From assembly GCA_964543935.1 (NCBI GenBank), contig CAZJAK010000003.1:1-64000 (forward strand): 64,000 bases of DNA, read 5' to 3'. The stretch comes from JAAYDK01 sp964543935 (GTDB taxonomy: Bacteria; Spirochaetota; Spirochaetia; Sphaerochaetales; Sphaerochaetaceae). Below are positions 16,235 through 24,998 of the stretch, piece by piece (within the stretch, counting starts at the first letter, position 1; the number at the start of each line of letters is the position of its first letter). The position numbers and the translations under genes were made by a program. Under the pieces are notes generated by a model. It was not told the DNA's origin. It did not search any database and saw nothing but the letters and a program-made list of their open reading frames with translations.

Positions 16235-17487
16235 CAGCAGGTCGCTCCGGCCCAATGGAGGATGATGTGTTCGACCAAACGAGCTGCATCCACCATTGCA
16301 TCGAGAGCAGCCCATTCATAGCGGCTATGATAGTTGTGACCGCCGGTGAACAAGTTCGGGGCAGGCACGCCCAATTCAGCAAGACGGGCTCCGTCGGTTC
16401 CTCCCCGGATGATTCTCTCAACCAGCGGGATGCCGAGTTTGCGGGCACTTTCGACGACCGCCGCCATCACTTGGGGTTGCTTCTTTATGGCCTCGTACAT
16501 GTTGTAATAGACATGTTTTGAAGAAACCTCGACCTTTCCCGTGGGGAAAAGGGCTTCGATCGCTGCACCCAATCGCTCCAAAGCGGCGATGCGCTCATTG
16601 AGGCGCTTCAGGTCGAAATCACGCAGATACAACACCACCCGGGTCTTTTCTGCCGTACCGTGGATTTCTTGGGCACAATAATAGCCGTAACGACCATCGG
16701 TAGCTTCGGGACTCTCGCTTTGGGGAATAGCTGAGATGAATGAGGCTGCCATGGTGACGCTGTTGACCATTTTCCCACGGGCTAAACCCAAGTGGAACGG
16801 GACTCCGCTGAAATCTGCATACACCGTGGCGGCGTTGAAACATTCCGCCTCGACTTCTCCATACGGCCCCCCATCCAACGTGTAACAACATGTGGAACGG
16901 ATTTTCCCGATTGGAAATACATCCATGCCCGCTCCAGTCTCCTCGTCGGTGGTGACGATGAACTCGACCTCCCCGTGCACGATGCTGTCATCGGAGGCAA
17001 GTTTGCGGGCAACCGCCATCATGATCGCCAAGCCTGCTTTATCGTCAGCTCCCAACAAGGTGGTGCCATCGGTGACTACGATTGTCTTACCCACATACCT
17101 GGCCAACTCGGGATTGTCAGTCACTTTCAGTGAGTACTCAGCATTCAACGGGATATCTTTCCCATCATAGTTGGCGACCACCCGTGGCTTGACACCATTG
17201 CCCATGATGTCGTCGGCGGTATCGACATGGGCCATGAATCCAATCACGGCACATTGTCTGCCTTGCGGCATGTTCGAGGGCAAACGGGCGATCAGATACC
17301 CGTTAGGGTCGAGAAAGATGTCTTTAAAACCAAATTCCTTGAACTCCCGTTCAACCATCCGCACCAAATCCATCTGACCTGCAGTGGTCGGCCTGCGGCC
17401 TTCCACATGCGGGTCGCTCATCGTATCGACGGCTACATATCTGAGAAAACGTTCCAACAAATCATGTGCAAAGGTCGTGCTTTCCAT
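16234..17487 (-). CDS. pepT: Peptidase T (tripeptide aminopeptidase, M20B)
   Basis: Removes the N-terminal residue of tripeptides in the cytoplasm. The 417-residue protein has the metal-site segments of the M20 family: FMAHVDTADD, GADDKAGLA, TTDEETGAG, DGGPYGEVEAE and the late GGTDGARLAELG with GHNYHSRYEW. ATG 17487 is chosen because GAGGAG lies six bases upstream. A start six codons earlier exists without a better ribosome site. It is first in an apparent operon with two envelope proteins, an unusual partnership with no obvious functional link. Confidence 0.94.
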   Translation of the reverse strand: MESTTFAHDLLERFLRYVAVDTMSDPHVEGRRPTTAGQMDLVRMVEREFKEFGFKDIFLDPNGYLIARLPSNMPQGRQCAVIGFMAHVDTADDIMGNGVKPRVVANYDGKDIPLNAEYSLKVTDNPELARYVGKTIVVTDGTTLLGADDKAGLAIMMAVARKLASDDSIVHGEVEFIVTTDEETGAGMDVFPIGKIRSTCCYTLDGGPYGEVEAECFNAATVYADFSGVPFHLGLARGKMVNSVTMAASFISAIPQSESPEATDGRYGYYCAQEIHGTAEKTRVVLYLRDFDLKRLNERIAALERLGAAIEALFPTGKVEVSSKHVYYNMYEAIKKQPQVMAAVVESARKLGIPLVERIIRGGTDGARLAELGVPAPNLFTGGHNYHSRYEWAALDAMVDAARLVEHIILHWAGATC

Positions 17488-17586
17488 CTCCAACTCCTCG
17501 TCCACCGCAGTGCGTTCCGATGCATTATTTCATATTCGAGGTGCGAATACAAGTTCGGCTGGAAACCGATAGCCCGCCTTCGCTTT

Positions 17587-18456
17587 TCAAGCATCGAAAT
17601 TATATTTTTTCAACATGGGCTTGACCATGTCGATCACTTGATAAATCGCAAACACGGCGATGACCAATCCAGTGACCACCGGTCCGTTGGCCAATGTCTT
17701 GCCGACCGTCATCATCGAGGAGGCCATCGCATAGGCGGCAGCCGGATCTGTCGTCACGTCGACAATCCACTCTTGGAACGACATGGCCAATGTATCGGCC
17801 CCGTATTTGTAATAGCGGTAGATCGACAAAACTGACGTAGCGACAATCCCTGCCGCCACCGACAGTGCAGCCGCCGCCGTTATCTTGCCCCAGAATACCG
17901 TGGTGGGAATGCAGGCATAGACGACTCCGGCAACAAGCAACACCACCGTCTTGGTCACTAATTTTTGCAAATCGCGTAGAAACGGAGCCCGCTGATTGGG
18001 AGGCAATGTTCGTGAGACTGACAGAGCGTGTGCATGCAGGCCTCGTTCCAACGATTCGACTTGGTCAGCCATCTCGTTGAAACTTGCTTCGTCCACCAAT
18101 GAGCGGGCGGCCTCCAAAACTTCCGACGGATTTCCTCCGTAAGCCAAGCGATGGCAGAACCCCACATACCTCTTACCATCCTGTTCCTCCATCGACAATG
18201 CGACGATCTCGCTGGCTTGTATATCCGACCAGCTACGGCCGGCCATGGTGCCTGTTTGTTGAGCGAGTTCTTGTTCAAGGTAGGGGCCGACCACACTCCA
18301 TTGCTCCTCGATGACTTTAGCCACCTCGGGTAGCAGCCGTCCGTCGGGAGGCAAGGGGTTGGGCTTGGCGCTCCATTGCATCTCACACCCGACCAGTGAT
18401 ACCGCCACTAAGAGGCAAACCGCATCAAGGCACGCTTTACGCACGAATTTCTTCAT
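17587..18456 (-). CDS. Lipoprotein with C-terminal membrane segments, unknown function
   Basis: 289 residues. The N-terminus MKKFVRKACLDAVCLLVAVSLVGC is a lipoprotein signal. A soluble region of about 150 residues follows, with an acidic helix-rich segment, then three hydrophobic stretches (TKTVVLLVAGVVYACIP, AAAALSVAAGIVATSVL, VVTGLVIAVFAIYQVI). A lipid anchor together with internal membrane helices suggests an inner-membrane location. GGAGGAG precedes the ATG. No family was recognised. The gene is 43 bases downstream of a barrel-like gene. Confidence 0.6.
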   Translation of the reverse strand: MKKFVRKACLDAVCLLVAVSLVGCEMQWSAKPNPLPPDGRLLPEVAKVIEEQWSVVGPYLEQELAQQTGTMAGRSWSDIQASEIVALSMEEQDGKRYVGFCHRLAYGGNPSEVLEAARSLVDEASFNEMADQVESLERGLHAHALSVSRTLPPNQRAPFLRDLQKLVTKTVVLLVAGVVYACIPTTVFWGKITAAAALSVAAGIVATSVLSIYRYYKYGADTLAMSFQEWIVDVTTDPAAAYAMASSMMTVGKTLANGPVVTGLVIAVFAIYQVIDMVKPMLKKYNFDA

Positions 18457-18499
18457 CTTCTCCTCCTTTCTTTGTCCAACTGTTTTCCAGACGGGGCGA

Positions 18500-19066
18500 T
18501 CATTCCCATTGCGGCATGCTGAATGGGAAACACCTGACACTGAACCGTAACCTGAACCTGAAACGAGAATAGGCTGGAACCAGCGCATTGATGTATGCCC
18601 AGCTTTCCGTGAATGAATCCGAAGGGTCGCGAAATAGCAACACTGGTTCCACGCAATACCTGTCGTTCACTTCGAAGGTGTAACCAAACATCATCCCGTT
18701 CAGGAAATGATTCGGCTCCTGAGGACGCCAGCTTCCCACGAACAGACAGGCATGGGCTAACGTGAATCCGACGAACGGACCAGTTTCCCAAGGGTGGTAC
18801 TTCAATGCGATCGCCAGTTCCAGCAGTTGTTCTCCACCACCAGAACGGTCCACGATGTACGAAACGGGAAGCTCGATGCTGACACCAGGTGCGAAGGTCA
18901 CGCTCACACCTGCTTCGGCTGCGATGTGGGTTGCCCACAGCGCCTCGACACAGGAGGCATCGATGAATGCCGACACCTCACCGCCGCCCTGTCTATTGCC
19001 CGTTTGGGCCAAGCTGGGTTGAATGACCACCAGAACGAGCGCCAATACAAGTGGAATTCGCTTCAC
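18500..19066 (-). CDS. Small secreted barrel-like outer-membrane protein
   Basis: 188 residues with a Sec signal (MKRIPLVLALVLVVIQPSLAQ). The rest is a beta-rich sequence with Gly and aromatic residues (FVGFTLAHACLFVGSW, MMFGYTFEVNDRYCVEPVLLF, FRFRLRFSVRCF) of the kind seen in eight-stranded barrels. The GTG start at 19066 has GGGAGG seven bases upstream and gives a clean signal peptide. It ends PQWE rather than in an aromatic residue. Function unknown. Confidence 0.6.
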   Translation of the reverse strand: MKRIPLVLALVLVVIQPSLAQTGNRQGGGEVSAFIDASCVEALWATHIAAEAGVSVTFAPGVSIELPVSYIVDRSGGGEQLLELAIALKYHPWETGPFVGFTLAHACLFVGSWRPQEPNHFLNGMMFGYTFEVNDRYCVEPVLLFRDPSDSFTESWAYINALVPAYSRFRFRLRFSVRCFPFSMPQWE

Positions 19067-19160
19067 AGAGCCTCCCTTCCGGCTTACGGCCGGTTGTAGG
19101 CCCAACCGTACGGCAGACAGGAACGGGAGGCAACTCGCTGTTTTTGTTAGCTTGGAGTGG

Positions 19161-19667
19161 TCAGATGGAGGTCGGCTCCCAACCAAATGCTTTGATCAGA
19201 TGCTCTTTATGGCTCTTGGCCCTTGTGGATACGAACTTGGCCACATCCTCATGCTCCAATTCCATGAACATGCCGTTGCGCATGCCGACCACTTTCCCGA
19301 ACGAAATCGACTTGATCGAGGAAATGGGGATCGACCACACTGGGGCAAAACTTGTCGGGGAGCCGGCTGTTTTGGTCTTGATTACCAGATGGACGTGGGT
19401 GGAAGTGACAACCAAACGGCCCCGCACCAAGTCTTCGGTCGCAGCGGGCGGGACTTTGGCGCACGGCATGGAGTAGGAGAGCGGCTCGCCGACTGCTTGT
19501 GCGGCTGCTGTCGGGCTGACCCAATACGAGACATACCAATACAGCCCCAACAACGCAAACATCAGGACAAAGAGCGACCAATACAACCATGGTGCGGTGG
19601 TTTTATCGGGCATGAAGACCGCCAAGCCGAACAAGGCGACCAACGCCACGCTGATCAAACGCTTCAT
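19161..19667 (-). CDS. Two-helix membrane protein with PH/GRAM-like domain
   Basis: 168 residues. Two hydrophobic helices (ISVALVALFGLAVFM and YWSLFVLMFALLGLYWYV) are followed by about 100 cytoplasmic residues whose strand pattern (GRLVVTSTHVHLVI, WSIPISSIKSISFGKV, GMFMELEHEDVAKFV) resembles bacterial PH/GRAM domains. The fold assignment is by pattern only. It lies upstream of the barrel-like gene on the same strand and is divergent from the DUF2156 gene. Confidence 0.55.
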   Translation of the reverse strand: MKRLISVALVALFGLAVFMPDKTTAPWLYWSLFVLMFALLGLYWYVSYWVSPTAAAQAVGEPLSYSMPCAKVPPAATEDLVRGRLVVTSTHVHLVIKTKTAGSPTSFAPVWSIPISSIKSISFGKVVGMRNGMFMELEHEDVAKFVSTRAKSHKEHLIKAFGWEPTSI

Positions 19668-19774
19668 GCCAGCGATGATAGCAGATGGACCAGCACTTGT
19701 CGACCTGTGCACGATGGAGTACATAGTGCACAGGGAGCCTTGCCGAATGTAATCGTTTCAGGTATCCTGACTTT

Positions 19775-20683
19775 ATGCCTTCAATTGCGCCATTTCCCGA
19801 CTCGGTCCCGTTGGAACTGGACCATCTTGTGCTCGTGCAACCGTTTCTTCTCGCCCACAGGGACGGCATTTCCGAGCTTTCGATGGCCTCGTTGCTACCG
19901 TTCACAGCCAAACACCGTTACCGGGTATTCACCTATGCAGACCAAAACGGGAAGCTCCAGTACGGATTCATCGGTTGGCAAGCTACCGCCACTGGTGAAG
20001 ACTGCTACGCGTTTTTCCCGGCAGGTTATCCCAGTCATGCCGTCATGCAGCAATTGATTCCCATGGTGGATGAGATCAACACCATCGGCACGGCAGCTTT
20101 GCCCTCATGGTCTGAGGGATTGAAACAAGCAGGATTGAGCCTGGCCATCGAGGAAGACCGGGACAACGCCGACTATCTGTATGATCGTACCAGCTTGGTG
20201 GAATTAGTCGGCCAAGCTTTACATAAGAAGCTAGCCCATGCCATGAAGTTTGCCGAGGACAACCCCGACCGGATCTTGCTCCCCGCCCGTTTGTGTGAGG
20301 ATAAGGACATGCTCGAGGTATTGTACGGATGGGCTGCCGGCAAGGACAATCCAGAAGACATGCTGGCGACAGAAACCGCTATCCGATACCGCACGGAACT
20401 CAACCTAGAAGGCGCCGTATTATACTCCAAGGACACTCCGGTGGCCTTCACCCTCGGTGAACAGGATGGACCACAGCGCTTCATCATCCACATCGAGAAA
20501 GCCCTGCCATCGTTGCGGGGCGCTTACCAGTACATCAACAGGGCCTTCGCAGCCAGCTTGCCAGAGTCGGTTGTCGAGGTGAACCGCGAACAAGATTTGG
20601 GGATCCCCGGGCTCCGTCAAGCCAAACTCACTTACAAGCCCAGCGGATTCGTCATGAAACACAGGATCCGTATCAAAACCTGA
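19775..20683 (+). CDS. DUF2156 (phosphatidylglycerol lysyltransferase C-terminal-like) protein
   Basis: A 302-residue GNAT-fold protein. The C-terminal signature NREQDLGIPGLRQAKLTYKPSGFVMKH is typical of DUF2156, the domain that in MprF transfers an aminoacyl group from tRNA to phosphatidylglycerol. There is no membrane-flippase part, so it is the free-standing version, whose acceptor is generally unknown. Substrate and role cannot be read from the sequence. It is followed by a lipoprotein gene on the same strand. Confidence 0.82.
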   Translation: MPSIAPFPDSVPLELDHLVLVQPFLLAHRDGISELSMASLLPFTAKHRYRVFTYADQNGKLQYGFIGWQATATGEDCYAFFPAGYPSHAVMQQLIPMVDEINTIGTAALPSWSEGLKQAGLSLAIEEDRDNADYLYDRTSLVELVGQALHKKLAHAMKFAEDNPDRILLPARLCEDKDMLEVLYGWAAGKDNPEDMLATETAIRYRTELNLEGAVLYSKDTPVAFTLGEQDGPQRFIIHIEKALPSLRGAYQYINRAFAASLPESVVEVNREQDLGIPGLRQAKLTYKPSGFVMKHRIRIKT

Positions 20684-20749
20684 TCAGCCTCCTTCCTCAG
20701 CCTTCGAAGCGTTCAGACCGTGGGTGCGGTCGGATGGTCGGAGGCAACC

Positions 20750-22813
20750 ATGAAAAGAAAGCCAATCATTTTTTTGCTCTGCATGTCGTGTGCACTGTGG
20801 TTGGGCACAGGGTGCGACAACGGAGTCGGAACCGCCAGCCTGAGCTTGCGGTTGACCAGCCAGTATGGAAGGGCTGACGCGCGGACAATCGTGCCGACGG
20901 GAGAATCGCTGACCATCCATTCCTATTCGATCGAGGGTAGCGGGCCCAATGGGAAAACCTTCTCGATCACCACCCAATCGGCGCAAGTGCTCATCGAGGG
21001 TCTGGTGTACGGGACATGGGCGATCCAAGCCACTGGACTGAACGAACAAGGCACCGAGTTGGCCACCGGTTCGACAAGCCACCAACTCACCACCACTTCC
21101 ACCCAAGCGGAACTTGAGTTGGATACACTCGTGGGTACCGGCATGCTCGACATCAGCTTCTCATGGGAGGAACCTTCCTTTCCGTCGATCGTATTGGACG
21201 TGTACATCACGCCCCAAGGCGGTCAGGAGAGCAAGGTGAGCAGCGGTCTGAGCATCGACACAACTACCGCCACAGCCCGCTACGAAGCAGTCAAAGCATC
21301 GGGATCTTACGGATTGCGTTACGAATTGTTCTCGAACGCAGTGAAGATCGCCGGAGGCACCGAAGCTTTGCGAATCATCGACGGTGCGACTACTTCGGGG
21401 ACGATCGTGCTGACTGTCGACAAGGAGTCGTCCACCAGCCAAGGTCTGCGGATTGTCGACGATACGGCGGTACCCATTGAAGGGACGATCACAGGAGTCG
21501 ACGCCACGATTCTGCCCAACACCCCGGTCACCGCCACATTCAACCATCTCAGGGGCGGCGGCACCACCGATATCACCATCGAGTGGTACCTCGACGGTGG
21601 CTTGGTGGGGACAGGCTCATCGACCACGTTTTCCACCTTCACCGGCCCCCATCGCTTGGATGCATTCGCTACAAGCGCACGTTTGGGCAGCTTTGGATCG
21701 GCCACCATCCCTTTTAGGGCTTCGGTCAATGCTACTGAAGGGGTACCGGTAGTGCTCGATATGGTGGCGCACGGGCAAACCGACTCGGCCGAGAACACCT
21801 TCAACCTAAGCGATGCTTCCGACTGCATATTCTTGCGGGACGGCCGGCTGTTGGTCGCCAGCGCCAACACACTGCAATTAATGGAGATTGTTCAGGACGA
21901 ACTGCGGGTGGTGAACACGTTCTGCGAAGGAGGAGCGCTGACCGATCCCGCCACGACCGACCAGTACACATACGGTGTCACCGATCTGGCCGTGGACCTG
22001 TTCGACGACATCGTCGCAACAGTCTCGCCGTCGACGAAAACCCTCATGCTGTACGAGTATGACAGCGAACAAGCCGACTTGGTTAAAATCGACTACCGCC
22101 AGTCGGACAACACCACCGACGAATGGTGGGACTCGATGGGAAATCCGGTGATCGACCCAGTCAACGACTTCCTCTACTTCCTTGATGGCCAAGGAGGCTG
22201 GTTGTTTTACTATGGTTATGACAGCACGGGTATGGAATGCCTTGGCATCAGCGAGCTGCAGTCGGCCGTCCAAGGCCTGACCTTGAGCGATCCCGGACGC
22301 CTGTCCATCAGCGCCACCGGCGAACGCCTGGGCATTGTGTGTCCAGCCAATGGCTCGTTCCACCTCTTCTACAACCACCTTACCAACATCCCGCCCAATC
22401 CGTTGTCGAGCGTGCAGACCTCGATCGCTTGTGCAAGCGGGGCCACCGCCGGCTTACAAGGGATACGGCTGTTCGCATCAGACTTGTATACTTTCGAATC
22501 CAGTGGCATCTCACATTATCACAGGTCGACGGGAACCAACCTCTGGACACCGACCACTACCATCACCGATGGGCTGGGTCCAGTGGTCGACATGGTGGTG
22601 GACACCTCGCGGACAAAAGGCTGGGTACTCTCCACCACCGCCATCACCGGTATAGCGTTGCTGGAATTCATCAACGGAGTACCATCGTGTGGCGATGCTG
22701 TTGCGACCGGACAATTCATCGGGAAACGCTTGGCGTTGGCACCGGAGGAGGACTTCTTGGCGGCAGTAGGGACTGACAGCAACCTCATGTTGTTGCGGGT
22801 CTCCGATGACTGA
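20750..22813 (+). CDS. Large lipoprotein, Ig-like plus propeller-like regions
   Basis: 687 residues. MKRKPIIFLLCMSCALWLGTGC gives a lipobox with Cys about residue 22. Residues about 30-340 are Thr/Ser/Gly-rich beta domains, including an Ig-like segment (ATFNHLRGG, IEWYLDGGLVGTG). Residues about 350-687 repeat short strands suggesting a beta-propeller (CIFLRDGRLLVASANTLQLMEI, LAVDLFDDIVATVSPSTKTLMLYEYD). GGAGG precedes ATG 20750. Probably surface-exposed or periplasmic. No catalytic motif was seen. The 3' end lies four bases from the convergent histidine kinase gene. Confidence 0.68.
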   Translation: MKRKPIIFLLCMSCALWLGTGCDNGVGTASLSLRLTSQYGRADARTIVPTGESLTIHSYSIEGSGPNGKTFSITTQSAQVLIEGLVYGTWAIQATGLNEQGTELATGSTSHQLTTTSTQAELELDTLVGTGMLDISFSWEEPSFPSIVLDVYITPQGGQESKVSSGLSIDTTTATARYEAVKASGSYGLRYELFSNAVKIAGGTEALRIIDGATTSGTIVLTVDKESSTSQGLRIVDDTAVPIEGTITGVDATILPNTPVTATFNHLRGGGTTDITIEWYLDGGLVGTGSSTTFSTFTGPHRLDAFATSARLGSFGSATIPFRASVNATEGVPVVLDMVAHGQTDSAENTFNLSDASDCIFLRDGRLLVASANTLQLMEIVQDELRVVNTFCEGGALTDPATTDQYTYGVTDLAVDLFDDIVATVSPSTKTLMLYEYDSEQADLVKIDYRQSDNTTDEWWDSMGNPVIDPVNDFLYFLDGQGGWLFYYGYDSTGMECLGISELQSAVQGLTLSDPGRLSISATGERLGIVCPANGSFHLFYNHLTNIPPNPLSSVQTSIACASGATAGLQGIRLFASDLYTFESSGISHYHRSTGTNLWTPTTTITDGLGPVVDMVVDTSRTKGWVLSTTAITGIALLEFINGVPSCGDAVATGQFIGKRLALAPEEDFLAAVGTDSNLMLLRVSDD

Positions 22814-22817
22814 GAAT

Positions 22818-24095
22818 TCAAGATAACGAAAATGTAACGGTCGTGCCCGCTTCCGGATTGCTTTCAATGGCGATCGCACCACCATGGAGGCGGGCAATCC
22901 TTTGTGCTATGGTCAAACCCAAACCGGAACCAGCTCTGGTGCGGGCGAATTCGCCGCGATACAAGCGGTCGAACACCTTGGGGAGCTCGTCGGTTGGAAT
23001 GACGGAACCCCGGTTGTTCACCCACACGATCGATCGACCGTCATGCTTGGCGGCACCGACTTTCACTGTGCTACCGTCCTCGGCATGACTGACTGCATTG
23101 GACAGGACATTCGAGAAAGCCCGGGCGAACAGGTGCTCATCTGCTTCGAAAGCAGCGGTTTCCACCGAAAGGTCGAATGAAAGGTGTTTTTCCAAAGCAA
23201 TCCGCTCAAACCGCTCGATGGCGTGTTGGAAAAACGAACGGGTTTCAATGGTTTGAGGGACCACCACCGTTTCGGGTGATTCCAACCGCATCAGTTCCTC
23301 AAGGTCGTTGATGAGCATCTCCATGCGGTGCAATTCCCGCAAACCTTTTTCAAAGCGTTCTTGGCTGGGTTGGAAAATTCCATCGGACAATCCCTCCAAC
23401 TGGGCTTTGATCGATGAAACCGGCGTACGCAAATCGTGGGCGAGGTCCTGAGACCACTGGGTGCGCAAGGTCCGCTCCTGGACCAGGCGCTTGCGTAACG
23501 TCTCGATCGAGGTTGCGATACGGACCAGTTCCTGGGAACCGTGGGCGTCGACGGGCTTGTCCATGTCGCCATCGGTCATGCGTTGCAACTCTTTGGAAAT
23601 GCTATCGGCCGGGGAAGAAACCAAGCGGGAGAAGTACAACGCCGCCAGCAACGAGACGCACAAGGAGACAACCAGACCGACTGCAGCGACGACCACCAAT
23701 GACCCCATCAGGGCTTGGTTGGCCAAATCTTGATTGAATTCCTCCGAACCCGTCGAATAATAGCCCAAGACCACCGCCCCGTCCATGACGGCAAAGCGCT
23801 CAGTCTGCATGAGGTTTCTGGCCATCCCAAAGCGTCCAGCCATCCCTCGGTTTGTGGCCACCACTTGTCCGGAGGCATCGAACACCGCAATCTGGCCAGG
23901 ATAATCCAATGCATCGCCCATTGAGGCACCTTGAGCCAACAAAGCCCGGGCGGCGGTCTCGGCTTGGTTTTGCCGGACCGACAACCATTGGTTTTGGGCT
24001 TGGCGGTATCCAAACCCCATCAAGAGCGCCAACAAGGCCAGTTGCGCCATGAAAGCGGCCAGGAACAATAAAAAAGTCTTCTTTACCAGGGTCAT
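22818..24095 (-). CDS. Sensor histidine kinase (HAMP, HisKA, HATPase)
   Basis: 425 residues. A first membrane helix (about 8-26) is followed by about 105 periplasmic residues and a second helix (about 134-160). Then come a HAMP linker, the H-box (QDLAHDLRTPVSSIKAQLEGL), the N-box (NVLSNAVSHAED), and the G2 box GSGLGLTIAQRIARLHGG. The ATG overlaps the response-regulator stop by four bases, so the two form one unit. The stimulus is unknown. The convergent neighbour is a large lipoprotein. Confidence 0.92.
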   Translation of the reverse strand: MTLVKKTFLLFLAAFMAQLALLALLMGFGYRQAQNQWLSVRQNQAETAARALLAQGASMGDALDYPGQIAVFDASGQVVATNRGMAGRFGMARNLMQTERFAVMDGAVVLGYYSTGSEEFNQDLANQALMGSLVVVAAVGLVVSLCVSLLAALYFSRLVSSPADSISKELQRMTDGDMDKPVDAHGSQELVRIATSIETLRKRLVQERTLRTQWSQDLAHDLRTPVSSIKAQLEGLSDGIFQPSQERFEKGLRELHRMEMLINDLEELMRLESPETVVVPQTIETRSFFQHAIERFERIALEKHLSFDLSVETAAFEADEHLFARAFSNVLSNAVSHAEDGSTVKVGAAKHDGRSIVWVNNRGSVIPTDELPKVFDRLYRGEFARTRAGSGLGLTIAQRIARLHGGAIAIESNPEAGTTVTFSLS

Positions 24096-24802
24096 GACTG
24101 CACCGCCTTGCCGACGAAGCGATAGCCGAAGCCGCGGACGGTCTCAATCCACTCGACTCCTCCCAGCTTCGCCCTGATGTTCTTCATGTGGGTGTTGATG
24201 CTCCGTTCGGACCCTTCGGCTAAATAATCAAGGCAGGACCCCAACAGTTGTTCGCGGCTCACCACCATCATCTCGCGCTCGGCCATATAAGCCACCAGTT
24301 TCCATTCGGTCGCTGTCAGCTTGATTTCCTTGCCGTCGTGGCTGGCCACATGCAGTTTGTCGTCAAGCATCAGCAGGTGATCTGCCTGCTGCCCCACCAG
24401 ACGCCACGAGCGGGGCAGGTCCACATCGACCTGTTTGGCACTCATCGTGCGGGCTAAAATGGTGCGGACGCGCAACACGAGTTCACGCATTGAAAACGGC
24501 TTGACGACATAATCGTCAGCTCCGATTTCAAAGCCGGTGATCCTGTCCGATTCCGAAGACCTGGCGGTCAGGAACATGATGGGGACTTTCGACTCCTTGC
24601 GGATACGCCGGGCCATCATGAAGCCATCGCCATCCGGCAACATCACGTCGAGCACGATGAGGTCGGCTCCGGCCATCCTGACCGCCTCCATCAAGCCGGC
24701 CAGACGCTCGAACAACACCACCGAATGGCCTTCGATCTCCAAATAGGAGACGATCGCCTCGCTCAATCCCGGATTGTCCTCAACCACGAATATCTTGGCC
24801 AT
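24092..24802 (-). CDS. OmpR/PhoB-family response regulator
   Basis: 236 residues. The receiver domain has the acidic pocket (VVEDNP), phospho-acceptor Asp in LIVLDVMLPDGDGF, the Thr in MFLTARSS, and the Lys in VVKPFSMREL. The C-terminal winged helix (KLTATEWKLVAYMAER through RSINTHMKNIRAKLGG, ETVRGFGYRF) binds DNA. It is the first gene of a two-gene operon with the histidine kinase. The target genes cannot be inferred from the sequence. Confidence 0.94.
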   Translation of the reverse strand: MAKIFVVEDNPGLSEAIVSYLEIEGHSVVLFERLAGLMEAVRMAGADLIVLDVMLPDGDGFMMARRIRKESKVPIMFLTARSSESDRITGFEIGADDYVVKPFSMRELVLRVRTILARTMSAKQVDVDLPRSWRLVGQQADHLLMLDDKLHVASHDGKEIKLTATEWKLVAYMAEREMMVVSREQLLGSCLDYLAEGSERSINTHMKNIRAKLGGVEWIETVRGFGYRFVGKAVQS

Positions 24803-24927
24803 CGTTTTTTCCCGCCTGCTCCAATCCTATAACCGCCACTCATCGACGACAACCCCACAATCCATCAAGTGGATGGAAATCGGAACAACGATAGATAAAG
24901 AAATGATGAATTTCCTTTATCTGCCGC

Positions 24928-24956
24928 TTGACACCTTTACTGTTTTAGTGTATTAG
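24928..24956 (+). promoter_or_regulatory. Promoter of the ABC/GntR operon
   Basis: TTGACA (24928-24933), exactly 17 bases, TATTAG (24951-24956). A perfect -35. Overlapped by the palindrome at 24945-24972. Confidence 0.7.
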
Positions 24957-24972
24957 TTAGATAGAACACTAA
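24945..24972 (+). promoter_or_regulatory. Palindromic operator, probable GntR (YtrA-type) site
   Basis: TTAGTGT, 14 bases, ACACTAA: a perfect 7-base inverted repeat, with further matching positions inside. It covers the -10 element and the likely start point, ideal for repression by the GntR regulator encoded at the end of the operon. Confidence 0.7.
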
Positions 24973-24998
24973 CAAACTGTCAAGGAGGCAGTGCCATC

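Noticed and set aside
18084..18550. Plus-strand ORFs opposite the lipoprotein gene
   Set aside because: Antisense shadows with no ribosome site. The minus-strand gene has a GGAGGAG and a clean lipoprotein signal.
19023..20057. Plus-strand 344-codon ORF crossing several genes
   Set aside because: It overlaps two minus-strand genes with clear signal sequences or membrane helices and the start of the DUF2156 gene in another frame.
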